Positions 1 to 5,304 of a stretch of DNA of 8,565 bases are shown here, in pieces. Source of the DNA: Bacillota bacterium (GTDB taxonomy: Bacteria > Bacillota > Clostridia > Lachnospirales > Lachnospiraceae); the NCBI GenBank assembly GCA_023392615.1, contig JAEVYT010000008.1:1-8565 (forward strand), given 5' to 3'. The notes under the pieces are model-generated. The model searched no databases, had not been told where the DNA came from, and saw only the letters and a program-made list of their open reading frames with translations. The translations under genes were made by a program, and so were the position numbers. The first letter of the stretch is position 1, and the number at the start of each line of letters is the position of its first letter.

Positions 1-40
1 AGTACAATCGTACTTTCTTTCTAATCTCTACCTGTAATAC

Positions 41-82
41 AAAAACAGACCCCCAGAACGTTCTACAAAAATTCCGGGAGTC
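41..82 (-). terminator. Intrinsic terminator, leftward transcription
   Basis: Seen in the sequence: on the minus strand GACTCCCGGAA (82 to 72) pairs with TTCTGGGGGTC (58 to 48) as an 11-bp stem with two G-U pairs. A loop of about 13 nt separates the arms, and a T-rich run (45 to 41) follows. The hairpin starts inside the TGA that closes the remnant reading frame at 81-164, as expected for a gene-end terminator. It would end transcription coming from repeat unit A. Confidence 0.6.
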
Positions 83-164
83 AATACTTCTTCAATATAT
101 CCTATGCATTTGCTTTGATAACATCTGCTTTAAGATGTAAATCTTTATCGGCATTGGCAGATAT
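81..164 (-). pseudogene. C-terminal remnant of an unrecognised gene
   Basis: A 28-codon stretch reads as protein-like sequence containing NADKDLHLKADVIKANA, then one in-frame TAG, then DILKKY and TGA. The TGA runs directly into the terminator hairpin at 41-82, which argues that this was the end of a real gene. Upstream codons in this frame contain a stop, and no start is visible. I do not recognise the family. It may be what is left of a gene interrupted when the neighbouring repeat unit arrived. Confidence 0.3.
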
Positions 165-228
165 TCAATCCACTATTTTCAAGTAATATCAATTACTTTG
201 AAATTAATTTTAGTAGCTACCTTTTCTT

Positions 229-372
229 TTATTTTACCATATAGAGGATATAACGTACATTATCATTTGTTATTTTACGCGACAAATTTCGACACAAATC
301 TCGCAATGTGTTGATGCTGTAATAAAGATTCCTGTAAGGCACACTTAGTCCTTGGCGTAGATAGTCAATTAA
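229..372 (-). other. Open 47-codon tail of repeat unit A, unrecognised
   Basis: In unit A the 3' tail of the repeat is open for 47 codons, from LIDYLRQGLS through NTLRDLCRNLSRKI to YMVK and TAA. It is preceded at once by TAG and has no ATG, so it may be a C-terminal fragment rather than a gene. The matching stretch in unit B (about 5014-5132) is closely similar in DNA but carries in-frame stops (TAA after RQG, TGA after NTL), so the frame is not maintained there. Unit C keeps only the first few codons. It is either a decayed gene end or a non-coding conserved tail. Confidence 0.3.
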
Positions 373-420
373 CTAATACTTATTATAAAAACGATACCTT
401 GCTGAACTCATACATTAAAA

Positions 421-807
421 CTATTTCATGACATAGGCATTTACAGTTTCCTTCAGATCATCACTGAACTCTTCCAGATCTTCGCAGCTAATTGCACACT
501 CGTTTATAAGTGAAATAATATTATAAATAAGGTTCGACCGGCTCATTTCTAATTGAACTCCAGTTTTCTTCCTATCTTCCTTTATTCTCTTGTCCAGTCT
601 CCAAAACTTATCTGATGGATTAGCATCTTCACTTAATAATTCTATATATTCCCTATTGAGCCTGTTCATATAGATTTCCTGCCAATCAGCAATTTTATTT
701 TCAAAAAGCGTCCAGTCCTTTTTTGTATATCTCTGCTCTTGCAAGACCTCAAACCTCCCAATAGTTTTTTTCATATCCGAATTATAAAATGCCTTTTCCC
801 AGGACAT
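421..807 (-). CDS. Small helical protein of unknown function (unit A copy)
   Basis: A 128-aa protein starting at ATG 807; a TTG lies two codons upstream, but the AGG ribosome site fits the ATG better. It is rich in charged and aromatic residues, with no signal peptide or membrane span, and looks like a soluble all-helical protein. Marks are the N-terminal MSWEKAFYNSD, IGRFEVLQEQ, KDWTLFENKIADWQE, DKFWRLDKRIKEDRKK and a final DLEEFSDDLKETVNAYV. The copy at 6825-7148 is about 85 percent identical over 107 residues, with the middle fully conserved, so both copies descend from one gene under some constraint. It lies 140 nt downstream of the broken rhuM, separated by two palindromes. Similar proteins occur in clostridia with no established role; any transporter label would be unsupported, as no membrane segment is present. 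Confidence 0.7.
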   Translation of the reverse strand: MSWEKAFYNSDMKKTIGRFEVLQEQRYTKKDWTLFENKIADWQEIYMNRLNREYIELLSEDANPSDKFWRLDKRIKEDRKKTGVQLEMSRSNLIYNIISLINECAISCEDLEEFSDDLKETVNAYVMK

Positions 808-811
808 TTCC

Positions 812-836
812 AACCTGTCGGAATTTCCGACAGATT
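812..836. repeat. 25-bp palindrome P1, unit A
   Basis: CTGTCGGAA (815-823), a central T, then TTCCGACAG (825-833) form a perfect 9-bp inverted repeat. It extends to 12-bp arms with one mismatch. It lies between the end of the rhuM remnant and the start of the small helical gene, only a few bases upstream of the latter's start codon. A hairpin in the RNA or a protein-binding operator are both possible. The unit B counterpart at 5169-5193 is a perfect 25-bp palindrome. Confidence 0.6.
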
Positions 837-842
837 GATTCT

Positions 843-913
843 TGGTTAACTTGGCAGTTCACAGCAGTTGTTCGGGATTTCCGAACAACTAATTCTCCGC
901 ATGTTGTTAACCA
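843..913. repeat. Nested inverted repeats downstream of rhuM remnant, with P2
   Basis: An outer pair, TGGTTAAC (843-850) and GTTAACCA (906-913), encloses the 25-bp palindrome P2 (866-890), whose arms AGTTGTTCGGGA and TTCCGAACAACT flank a central T with a single mispair. The outer arms are conserved in unit B (about 5200-5275), while the P2 equivalent there (5223-5247) has lost several pairs. No T-run follows on either strand, so it is not a standard terminator. Confidence 0.55.
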
Positions 914-947
914 CCACAGTTATTGCAATATGTGCAGCAACCGGATT

Positions 948-1543
948 TTATACTCCATCAGATTTGTTTTTTGTTTGTTCTTCTAATTCCAGCAAAAACT
1001 TATCATAATCAGATATGAACATTATATCCTGTACAATACGATACTTCTCGAACTCTGTTTTTGCATGGAGCTTTGCTTGCTCCGCACTAATCTTACCAGC
1101 ATCTGTCTGTACTTCGTTTCCATTAAACTCCAAGAAACCGTACAAACGCGTTGCCCAATCTTCCATACTCATAGGAATCTGTCGTTCAGCTTGCAGTTCC
1201 GCATAATCCAAATACAAGGATACCATTCTCTCCATGCAGGACATTTCCTTGTCATTCAGATAATTCTTCGCAATCGAAACATCCGCTTTTACAATCTTTC
1301 CATCTGGAGCGGCTTCCCAAGTGGTCAATCCCATATGCTCTTTCTCTGCATCAGCACGTTTCACAATTAGTTTCGCTGCTGTATGTCTGTGAACAGCCCA
1401 GTGCATCTTATTCTGCACGGTCTGAAAAAAACGTCTGGTAGTCTTTGCATCTTTATCATAATCAAAAGCTATAGCATAAAGGTCAGTGATTTTCTGATAA
1501 AATTTTCGCTATGAATATTTATTTCATCTTTCTTTTTTGGCAT
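948..1543 (-). pseudogene. rhuM: rhuM-family gene with internal deletion and frameshift
   Basis: This is a second copy of the gene at 5305-6363. It keeps the ribosome site GGAGGAA, the ATG at 1543 and the first 11 codons (MPKKK...), then jumps directly to the part matching residue 166 of the intact copy. The missing 463 bp (5868-6330 in the intact copy) is not a multiple of three. Translation from 1543 therefore runs into TAG at 1469-1471 after only 24 residues. The breakpoint shows a 2-bp CT microhomology, typical of a simple deletion. The rest of the C-terminal half is open to TAA 948 and is about 94 percent identical at protein level to the intact copy, keeping WAVHRHTAA, RADAEKEHMGLTTWEA and DVSIAKNYLNDKEM. 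A GTG at 1418 could in principle start a C-terminal fragment, but no good ribosome site was seen. The lost part covers the N-terminal domain including the internal palindrome. Confidence 0.88.
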
Positions 1544-1567
1544 GGTATTCCTCCAATCTATCATAGC

Positions 1568-1600
1568 TTTGAACTACTGCAAAATTTACAATTGTTCAAA
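1568..1600. promoter_or_regulatory. Leader palindrome of rhuM, unit A
   Basis: TTTGAAC ... GTTCAAA form outer 7-bp arms (1568-1574 and 1594-1600) around an inner TGCAAA-A-TTTACA pair with one mismatch. It lies 25 nt upstream of the rhuM start and matches the palindrome at 6388-6420. Its position suggests an operator for autoregulation, or an RNA hairpin in the 5' leader. The binding factor is not known. Confidence 0.5.
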
Positions 1601-1632
1601 GTCCGCTTATTTACTTTCTGAAAATGCAGTCG

Positions 1633-1761
1633 TTATTCATACGCTTCATAGGCATTTGAAGCACTTATCTTACTTTGTTTCGCACGCTTCGCGAGCTCAA
1701 CTGGGTCACGACTTATAATTAGAGGGGCCGGAAGTCCGGTCCCACTTGGATAACAATACAC
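1633..1761 (-). other. Short protein-like frame and GC-rich patch between lysozyme and rhuM remnant
   Basis: The gap between the lysozyme end (1777) and the rhuM leader holds a 42-codon open frame on the minus strand, containing SRDPVELAKRAKQSKISAS and ending in YEAYE and TAA at 1633. No start codon with a ribosome site is visible. The patch 1675-1745 is clearly more GC-rich than its surroundings. The unit A repeat begins within its last codons. It may be the C-terminus of a lost gene; I do not recognise it, and chance openness is possible at this length. Confidence 0.2.
1724..1743 (-). terminator. GC-rich hairpin after the lysozyme gene
   Basis: GGGGCCGG (1724-1731), loop AAGT, CCGGTCCC (1736-1743): an 8-bp stem with a single G-U pair on one strand (A-C mispair on the other) and a tetraloop. 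It is 34 nt downstream of the lysozyme TAA in the sense of transcription. The following sequence is only TCTAATTAT, not a clear T-run, so termination is plausible but unproven. Confidence 0.35.
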
Positions 1762-1776
1762 TTAAATATCACATAA

Positions 1777-2748
1777 TTACTGGTAAGCGTTTGTTGTTTT
1801 ATAGTTGTCTACCACTCGATATTTATTACGATCAGGAGATGAGGTATTATACTGAGTTAACCAGACTCCATCATCGTCGACCCAATAATAAGTATTGCTA
1901 GCCTCAGATTTAATGTAGCACGATACAAATAGGTATGAGTCTTTACCAAAGCAGTAGTCTTTCCCTGAAATAGTTTTCCAGGTTTTCGATGGATATACGT
2001 AGTTTTTCTCTAAATACCACCACCGTTTATTATCATTATAGTCTTTTACCCATCCCTGAACATAATCTCCACTAATCCAGCTCTTATTACCTATGTAAAA
2101 CCATGGAATCCCATTTACTGTTACACGACTTGTAGCTGTAATATTACTTCCTGTGCTTAACTTCCTTAAAATATCACCATCTACATTATCGGGGAAATCC
2201 CTTATACTAATATTCGTACCCTGAACAGTCAACTTTGCACTTACAGGAATCTGTGATACAGTATCTGTAGTTTTCATGGGTATATTAATCATACCATCGG
2301 TTGCATAAAACATATCAAGCTCTGCGTTACGTCGCTTTACTAAGCCCGATTGTCTTGATCCCCCCGCTATTGTGACAGTAAAACCTTTTACTACTTCACT
2401 TTTAACAAAGGTACTCTTGTTGAGTGCTTTGTACAAATCATTATTAGGATTTGTAATCTACTTTGTTCCAGCGTTAAATAACAAAGAAGCAACGGCATCA
2501 TACTGCTTCTGCGTAAGCTTAGACACTTTTGGATGTTGATTAATGGCAGTTTCCACATTGAGAATATCTGCATTGAATAATGCGATTACTCGACTCTCTA
2601 TGATAATATCGCCCTCTTTAAGATTATCTGCAGGAACTACCTTATGGCCATACCCAACTGTAAGGAATCCAAAGCCATCATCATAGACATCCAGATGATG
2701 TTTCTCATAACTCTTTATAAAATTTTTACCAGTAGTACTAACGTTCAT
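1777..2748 (-). pseudogene. Phage-type GH24 lysozyme (endolysin) with SH3b domain, interrupted by an amber codon
   Basis: One continuous frame of 324 codons runs from ATG 2748 (AGGAGAAT just upstream) to TAA 1777, broken only by TAG at codon 97 (2458-2460). Codons 1 to about 152 form a T4-type lysozyme fold of glycoside hydrolase family 24, which cuts peptidoglycan between MurNAc and GlcNAc. E15, D24 and T30 in EKHHLDVYDD...FLTVGYGH match the catalytic E11, D20 and T26 of T4 lysozyme, and LVKRRNAELDMF is the usual end of the domain. Codons about 172-235 look like an SH3b wall-binding domain (IRDFPD ... GWV). The Trp/Tyr-rich tail (about 240-323, with YYWVDDDGVW) resembles cell-wall-binding repeats. 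No signal peptide is visible. The frame is the same on both sides of the stop, so this is a single nonsense change, not a frameshift. Separate translation would give a 96-aa piece and possibly a TTG-initiated C-terminal piece (1777-2436). It follows the lipoprotein gene. Confidence 0.88.
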
Positions 2749-2775
2749 TTCTATTCTCCTTATTTAAGTTTTATT

Positions 2776-2789
2776 TATAAGCGCTTATA
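2776..2789. promoter_or_regulatory. Perfect 14-bp palindrome upstream of the lysozyme gene
   Basis: TATAAGCGCTTATA is a perfect palindrome located 28 nt upstream of the lysozyme start codon, between the putative promoter and the ribosome site. The AAGCGCTT centre resembles operators of LacI-family repressors such as the MalR type. The match is by eye, and no regulator gene is in the window. Confidence 0.4.
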
Positions 2790-2794
2790 CTGTT

Positions 2795-2823
2795 TAATAA
2801 GGGAGAATATTCAGTTTTGTAAA
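2795..2823 (-). promoter_or_regulatory. Possible promoter for the lysozyme gene
   Basis: On the minus strand TTTACA (2823-2818) and TTATTA (2800-2795) are 17 nt apart and sit just upstream of the 14-bp palindrome and the lysozyme ribosome site. The -10 box is imperfect (TATTAA with 18-nt spacing is the alternative), and the region is AT-rich, so this is a weak call. Confidence 0.25.
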
Positions 2824-2878
2824 CTAGCAGGAAACAAATTTTAAAAGATTATTTTTATGTTCACCGCAAAACTATCTA

Positions 2879-3748
2879 TTAGTTAAGGTGGTTAGAATCC
2901 CGATAATTAAGTGACCAGATTTTAAAATCACCATTATCATCTTTATCAAACCAAAGAATTCCGTTTTCAACACATACCCCTTGGTAATTTGTAAATAAAT
3001 ATTTTGTATACATTGTTTCAATCTGCTCATGAAAATCCGTTTCTGTGAATAAAGTATCAATTTGATCTGACATTTCATCCTCATTCTGTACAGGAATAAC
3101 TTTTTTATTTACTCGAATATCAAGTGGATATCGAAACAATTTTATGAATTTTTCTTTATCTGTTATAGATTCTTTTATCTGTTTGGCAAAATTTTCAACT
3201 TCTATTGATGTCATTGGACCACTCTTATTAAGATCTCCACTGTAGTAATCATCAGGATCATATCCTATAGGCATAAACGTTGACAAATACATACTAATCG
3301 TTACATCTTTTCCGGAAATATTGCCGGTGCCTTTTAAATTGCCATCATAAACAGTACCTTTTAAATATCCGCCTTCATCATCATTTAACTCGAATTCCGT
3401 TGGACTTTTCATTTCTCCACGAAGTGTTTTTTCATCATCCGTTCGAGTAATATATGATGCAGTCAAAGAATTACCTTCTCTACGGATGTTCATTTGTACC
3501 TCTGATTCTCCTATTTTACCTTTAAAAATATTGTGTGTATTATTCCGGATTGGTTCTTCCATGGTGGTTTCAGTATATGTTTCCTTTTCTGTCGTTAACG
3601 CCTCAGTCTTAGTTACTGCTGTTAATTGCTCAGTGCTGGTTTGATCTTGCTTAGTCATTTCAGTTTTTGTACAACCCATGCTGATGATACAAATGATAAA
3701 GGACACCATTATCAGTGCTGAGTGTTTAACGCTTTTTGTTTTAATCAT
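2879..3748 (-). CDS. Putative secreted lipoprotein with C-terminal NTF2-like domain
   Basis: A 289-aa protein starting at ATG 3748, chosen because AAGGAG lies 9 nt upstream and because a signal peptide then begins correctly; the frame is open further upstream to TTG 3808. Residues 1-25 are a basic start plus hydrophobic core (ALIMVSFIICIISMG) ending at Cys26, a plausible though non-canonical lipobox (SMGC). A Thr/Glu-rich linker to about residue 75 follows. Residues about 75-165 have a beta-rich pattern with repeated G-x-L-x-G-x-Y/T motifs (IFKGKIGESEVQMNI, LKGTVYDGNLKGTG). Residues about 180-285 (IEVENFAKQIKES ... YQGVCVENGILWF) resemble the small alpha-beta NTF2-like modules of extracytoplasmic proteins. 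It is expected on the outer face of the membrane. It directly precedes the lysozyme gene, so a protective or partner role is conceivable but not shown. Exact function unknown. Confidence 0.75.
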   Translation of the reverse strand: MIKTKSVKHSALIMVSFIICIISMGCTKTEMTKQDQTSTEQLTAVTKTEALTTEKETYTETTMEEPIRNNTHNIFKGKIGESEVQMNIRREGNSLTASYITRTDDEKTLRGEMKSPTEFELNDDEGGYLKGTVYDGNLKGTGNISGKDVTISMYLSTFMPIGYDPDDYYSGDLNKSGPMTSIEVENFAKQIKESITDKEKFIKLFRYPLDIRVNKKVIPVQNEDEMSDQIDTLFTETDFHEQIETMYTKYLFTNYQGVCVENGILWFDKDDNGDFKIWSLNYRDSNHLN

Positions 3749-3855
3749 TTTCAATTGCTCCTTTTCATGAAAAAACTTTATTTCTATACCAAACAATATT
3801 TCTTTCAAACTTTTATGTGTAAGTGCTTCAAAAGATGGCTTACGTTTTTCAATAT

Positions 3856-3978
3856 TTACAATACTTCGGTTTTTACATCTGCAGTTTCTAAGTATCTTTG
3901 GTCCAACTCCAACGCTTCAGTCAACTGGTGATCCTGAAGAGTGAGGTGCTTCCAATACCTGTTGTTTCCGTTGTCCAT
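3856..3978 (-). CDS. Small ORF of 40 codons with a ribosome site, unrecognised
   Basis: ATG 3978 is preceded by CGGAG with 8 nt spacing and opens a 40-aa frame (MDNGNNRYWKHLTLQDHQ ... EALELDQRYLETADVKTEVL) ending in TAA 3856. The sequence is amphipathic and looks like genuine coding. The stop of the upstream frame (3999) is only 20 nt away, and the lipoprotein start follows about 108 nt downstream, so the three could form one transcript. It could be a small protein or the N-terminus of a broken gene: the next stretch in another frame (IEKRKPSFEALTHKSLKEI, about 3796-3856) is also protein-like, so a frameshift near 3858 is possible. Confidence 0.4.
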   Translation of the reverse strand: MDNGNNRYWKHLTLQDHQLTEALELDQRYLETADVKTEVL

Positions 3979-3998
3979 AGGTGTTACTCCGCTGTATA

Positions 3999-4142
3999 TT
4001 AAGTATGTTTAATTTTCTCAAACGTACCATTATCTTCAAAAATATAACTGAAGCCAGAGTAATAATATATGCTTGGAAGGATGAATACAATTATCTTAGG
4101 ACACATTTCTCTGGGGAATATGATTCCTTTAGAATATTCGTA
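3999..4142 (-). pseudogene. C-terminal remnant of an unrecognised gene
   Basis: A 47-codon frame runs from just after TGA 4143-4145 to TAA 3999 and reads as credible protein (EYSKGIIFPREM, then VFILPSIYYYSGFSYIFED, then NGTFEKIKHT). An internal ATG at codon 13 would leave 35 residues, without a clear ribosome site. The aromatic-rich YYYSGFSYIFEDNGTF pattern looks like the end of a small globular protein. It probably lost its 5' part. It ends 20 nt before the small ORF at 3978. Confidence 0.3.
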
Positions 4143-4156
4143 TCATAAGGACGAAC

Positions 4157-4183
4157 GCTCCCAGTGGCACTAAAACTGGGGGC
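4157..4183 (-). terminator. Hairpin after the small membrane protein gene
   Basis: GCTCCCAGT (4157-4165) and ACTGGGGGC (4175-4183) pair as a 9-bp stem with one G-T pair around a 9-nt loop. It lies 6 nt past the stop codon of the membrane protein gene. The sequence after it on the minus strand (GTTCGTCCTT) has only a weak T bias, so termination is likely but inefficient. Confidence 0.4.
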
Positions 4184-4189
4184 GGATAT

Positions 4190-4576
4190 TTACCTATCTT
4201 CTACGTCAATATCAGTAAGTTCAAATTTCAATAATTTGTCCTTTAATTTTATAACTAAGTGGTTTTGATCAGCATCTGTTATCCAATATTCCATTCCGTT
4301 TTCACCAAAATTAGCCTGTTCGTTCTCTGTAGGTATGAAGTTTAGGGGTATGATTTTCTTTATTGTACCTGTAGGCGTAATGTCATTATTTTTATAATCT
4401 TCAGAATCCCTCAACTGATATAAATTGTTGTTAATGATTACCAGTGGTGGCAATGAGTCATTCAAAAAGTCATTCTTAGGAACAACAAACTCTCTATAAT
4501 GTATGATAACTTTTATTAATATTAAAAACAAAAAGAAAATTATAATAAGTATAATCTTATCTTTTTTTATATTCAT
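4190..4576 (-). CDS. Small single-pass membrane protein, unknown function
   Basis: A 128-aa protein if it starts at ATG 4576, which has AAAGG 10 nt upstream. ATG 4594 in the same frame gives 134 aa but lacks a ribosome site. Residues about 7-27 (KIILIIIFFLFLILIKVII) are a single membrane helix after a short basic N-terminus, leaving about 100 residues outside. The outer part contains PPLVIINNNLYQL, a GTIKKIIPLNFIPTENEQ stretch and a closing LVIKLKDKLLKFEL. Small lachnospiral membrane or lipoprotein-like proteins with a G-T-I ... P-T-E-N-x-Q pattern are familiar to me, but no function is established. It is transcribed toward the lipoprotein and lysozyme genes, with a hairpin in between. A strong GAGGAGG at 4629-4635 has no matching start codon nearby, so the annotated start is uncertain. 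Confidence 0.65.
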   Translation of the reverse strand: MNIKKDKIILIIIFFLFLILIKVIIHYREFVVPKNDFLNDSLPPLVIINNNLYQLRDSEDYKNNDITPTGTIKKIIPLNFIPTENEQANFGENGMEYWITDADQNHLVIKLKDKLLKFELTDIDVEDR

Positions 4577-4628
4577 ATCACATAAACCTTTCATGTGTTT
4601 TTCAGTAAAACATATACAGGTTATTTAT

Positions 4629-4642
4629 CCTCCTCTATTATA
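4629..4642 (-). promoter_or_regulatory. TATAAT box and orphan ribosome site upstream of the membrane protein gene
   Basis: On the minus strand TATAAT (4642-4637) is followed almost at once by GAGGAGG (4635-4629). No convincing -35 box is seen 17 nt upstream. The ribosome site has no ATG, GTG or TTG at proper distance; an ATA codon in frame with the downstream gene lies 4 nt after it, which may be a lost ATG. Promoter and ribosome site cannot easily serve the same transcript because they nearly touch. Confidence 0.3.
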
Positions 4643-4692
4643 TAAACGTTTTAAACCTTAATTCGTAACACTATTTTTAAAAATTAAAGTTT

Positions 4693-4833
4693 TTAGAGAC
4701 TATGACCTGCCCCAGTTGTAGTGTCATAATTAAGACATTCATCTCCATTTAAACTTTCGATGAAGCCATTTTGTGTCGGGCAGCAAGGATCGGTGAATAC
4801 ATGATCAAAATTGCTTATCGTAAACCCCTGAAT
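4693..4833 (-). pseudogene. IS3-like transposase fragment (rve integrase core)
   Basis: A 46-codon open stretch contains TDPCCPTQNGFIESLNG followed by DECLN. This is the hallmark of the third catalytic region of IS3-type DDE transposases (pattern P-x-x-P-x-x-N-x-x-I-E-S-F-N-G ... D-E-C-L-N). The glutamate of IES is the final E of the DDE triad. Codons before (TGA 4834-4836) and after (TAA 4693) are stops. Compared with the usual IS3 motif, a few residues (R/L/R before DECLN) are missing. No terminal inverted repeats or second ORF were found. It shows that an insertion sequence once sat in this region. Confidence 0.65.
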
Positions 4834-5013
4834 TCATGTTCAGTTTCTTTCAACACGTCTTATATTTTTTATTTGCAAAGCTTTACCCCCGCTCTATCAG
4901 GCAACAGAATTCTGCATGCCTTGAGTGTGCAATAATGATAACCAAAGCATACAGTTCCACCTTTGCGCCAACCTATATTTCTTAAGAATTGTTTATCAAC
5001 TGGAAAAATATGA
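4834..5013. other. Intergenic stretch between transposase fragment and unit B
   Basis: No gene with a start and ribosome site was found. The minus strand has one protein-like open frame, from about 5004 to a TAA near 4870 (NIGWRKGGTVCFGYHYC ... LLPDRAGVKLCK). It has no start codon and no recognisable family. It may be more debris linked to the transposase fragment. Confidence 0.2.
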
Positions 5014-5168
5014 AACGTACATTACCATTTGCTATTTTACTCGACATATTTCGACACATATTTCACAATGTGTTGATGCTGTAATACAGATTCCTGAAAG
5101 GCACACTTTATCCTTGGCGTAGACAATCGATTAACTAATAATTATAGAATTACAATTTTATTTTTTCC

Positions 5169-5193
5169 AATCTGTCGGAATTTCCGACAGATT
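5169..5193. repeat. Perfect 25-bp palindrome P1, unit B
   Basis: Arms AATCTGTCGGAA (5169-5180) and TTCCGACAGATT (5182-5193) are exact reverse complements around a central T. It lies downstream of the intact rhuM (stop at 5305). The same architecture of 12-bp arms plus central T, with the TCGGAA/TTCCGA core, recurs at 812-836, 866-890 and inside rhuM at 6115-6139. Confidence 0.7.
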
Positions 5194-5222
5194 GATTCTT
5201 GGTTAACTTGGTAGTTCACAGC

Positions 5223-5247
5223 TGTTGTTCTGTATTTCCGGGCAACT
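5223..5247. repeat. Degenerate palindrome P2, unit B
   Basis: This is the unit B version of the P2 palindrome at 866-890. Several arm bases have changed (TGTTGTTCTGTA against TTCCGGGCAACT), leaving only partial pairing. The outer GGTTAAC / GTTAACC arms around it are kept. The loss of pairing here but not in P1 suggests different constraint on the two sites. Confidence 0.4.
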
Positions 5248-5304
5248 AATTCTCCGCATAATGTTAACCACCACAGTTATTGCAAAATGTGCAACAACTG
5301 GATT

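Larger units (their letters stand above)
252..1646 (-). repeat. Repeat unit A (rhuM remnant, small helical gene, tail)
   Basis: This segment repeats, in the same orientation, sequence found at 5014-6468 (unit B) and 6751-7164 (unit C). In transcription order it holds the rhuM leader palindrome (1568-1600), the deleted rhuM (948-1543), two palindromes (812-836, 866-890), the complete small helical gene (421-807) and the 3' tail (252-390). Similarity to unit B stops sharply at 1646, just upstream of ATGAATAAC, and near 252. Unit A is the only copy with both genes, but its rhuM is broken. Confidence 0.75.

Noticed and set aside
789..1370. Plus-strand open frames opposite the rhuM remnant
   Set aside because: They mirror the minus-strand coding sequence and lack ribosome sites and protein-like composition. 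The same mirror frame appears opposite the intact rhuM.
812..1645. CRISPR array from the repeated palindromes
   Set aside because: The palindromes are few, unequally spaced and not separated by spacers of constant length. There are no cas genes.
2391..2573. Minus-strand frame of 60 codons across the lysozyme stop
   Set aside because: It is in another frame than the lysozyme. The two lysozyme halves share one frame, so no frameshift product is needed.
1777..2748. Alternative genetic code with TAG read as an amino acid
   Set aside because: The genes ending at 421, 6825 and 7245 use TAG as the natural stop, followed by unrelated sequence, so the split lysozyme is better explained by a local mutation.
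1777..2748. Prophage around the lysozyme
   Set aside because: No holin, tail, capsid, terminase or integrase gene is visible on either side, so a full prophage is not supported.
2872..3084. Minus-strand frame of 70 codons overlapping the lipoprotein end
   Set aside because: It is an out-of-frame shadow of the lipoprotein C-terminus.
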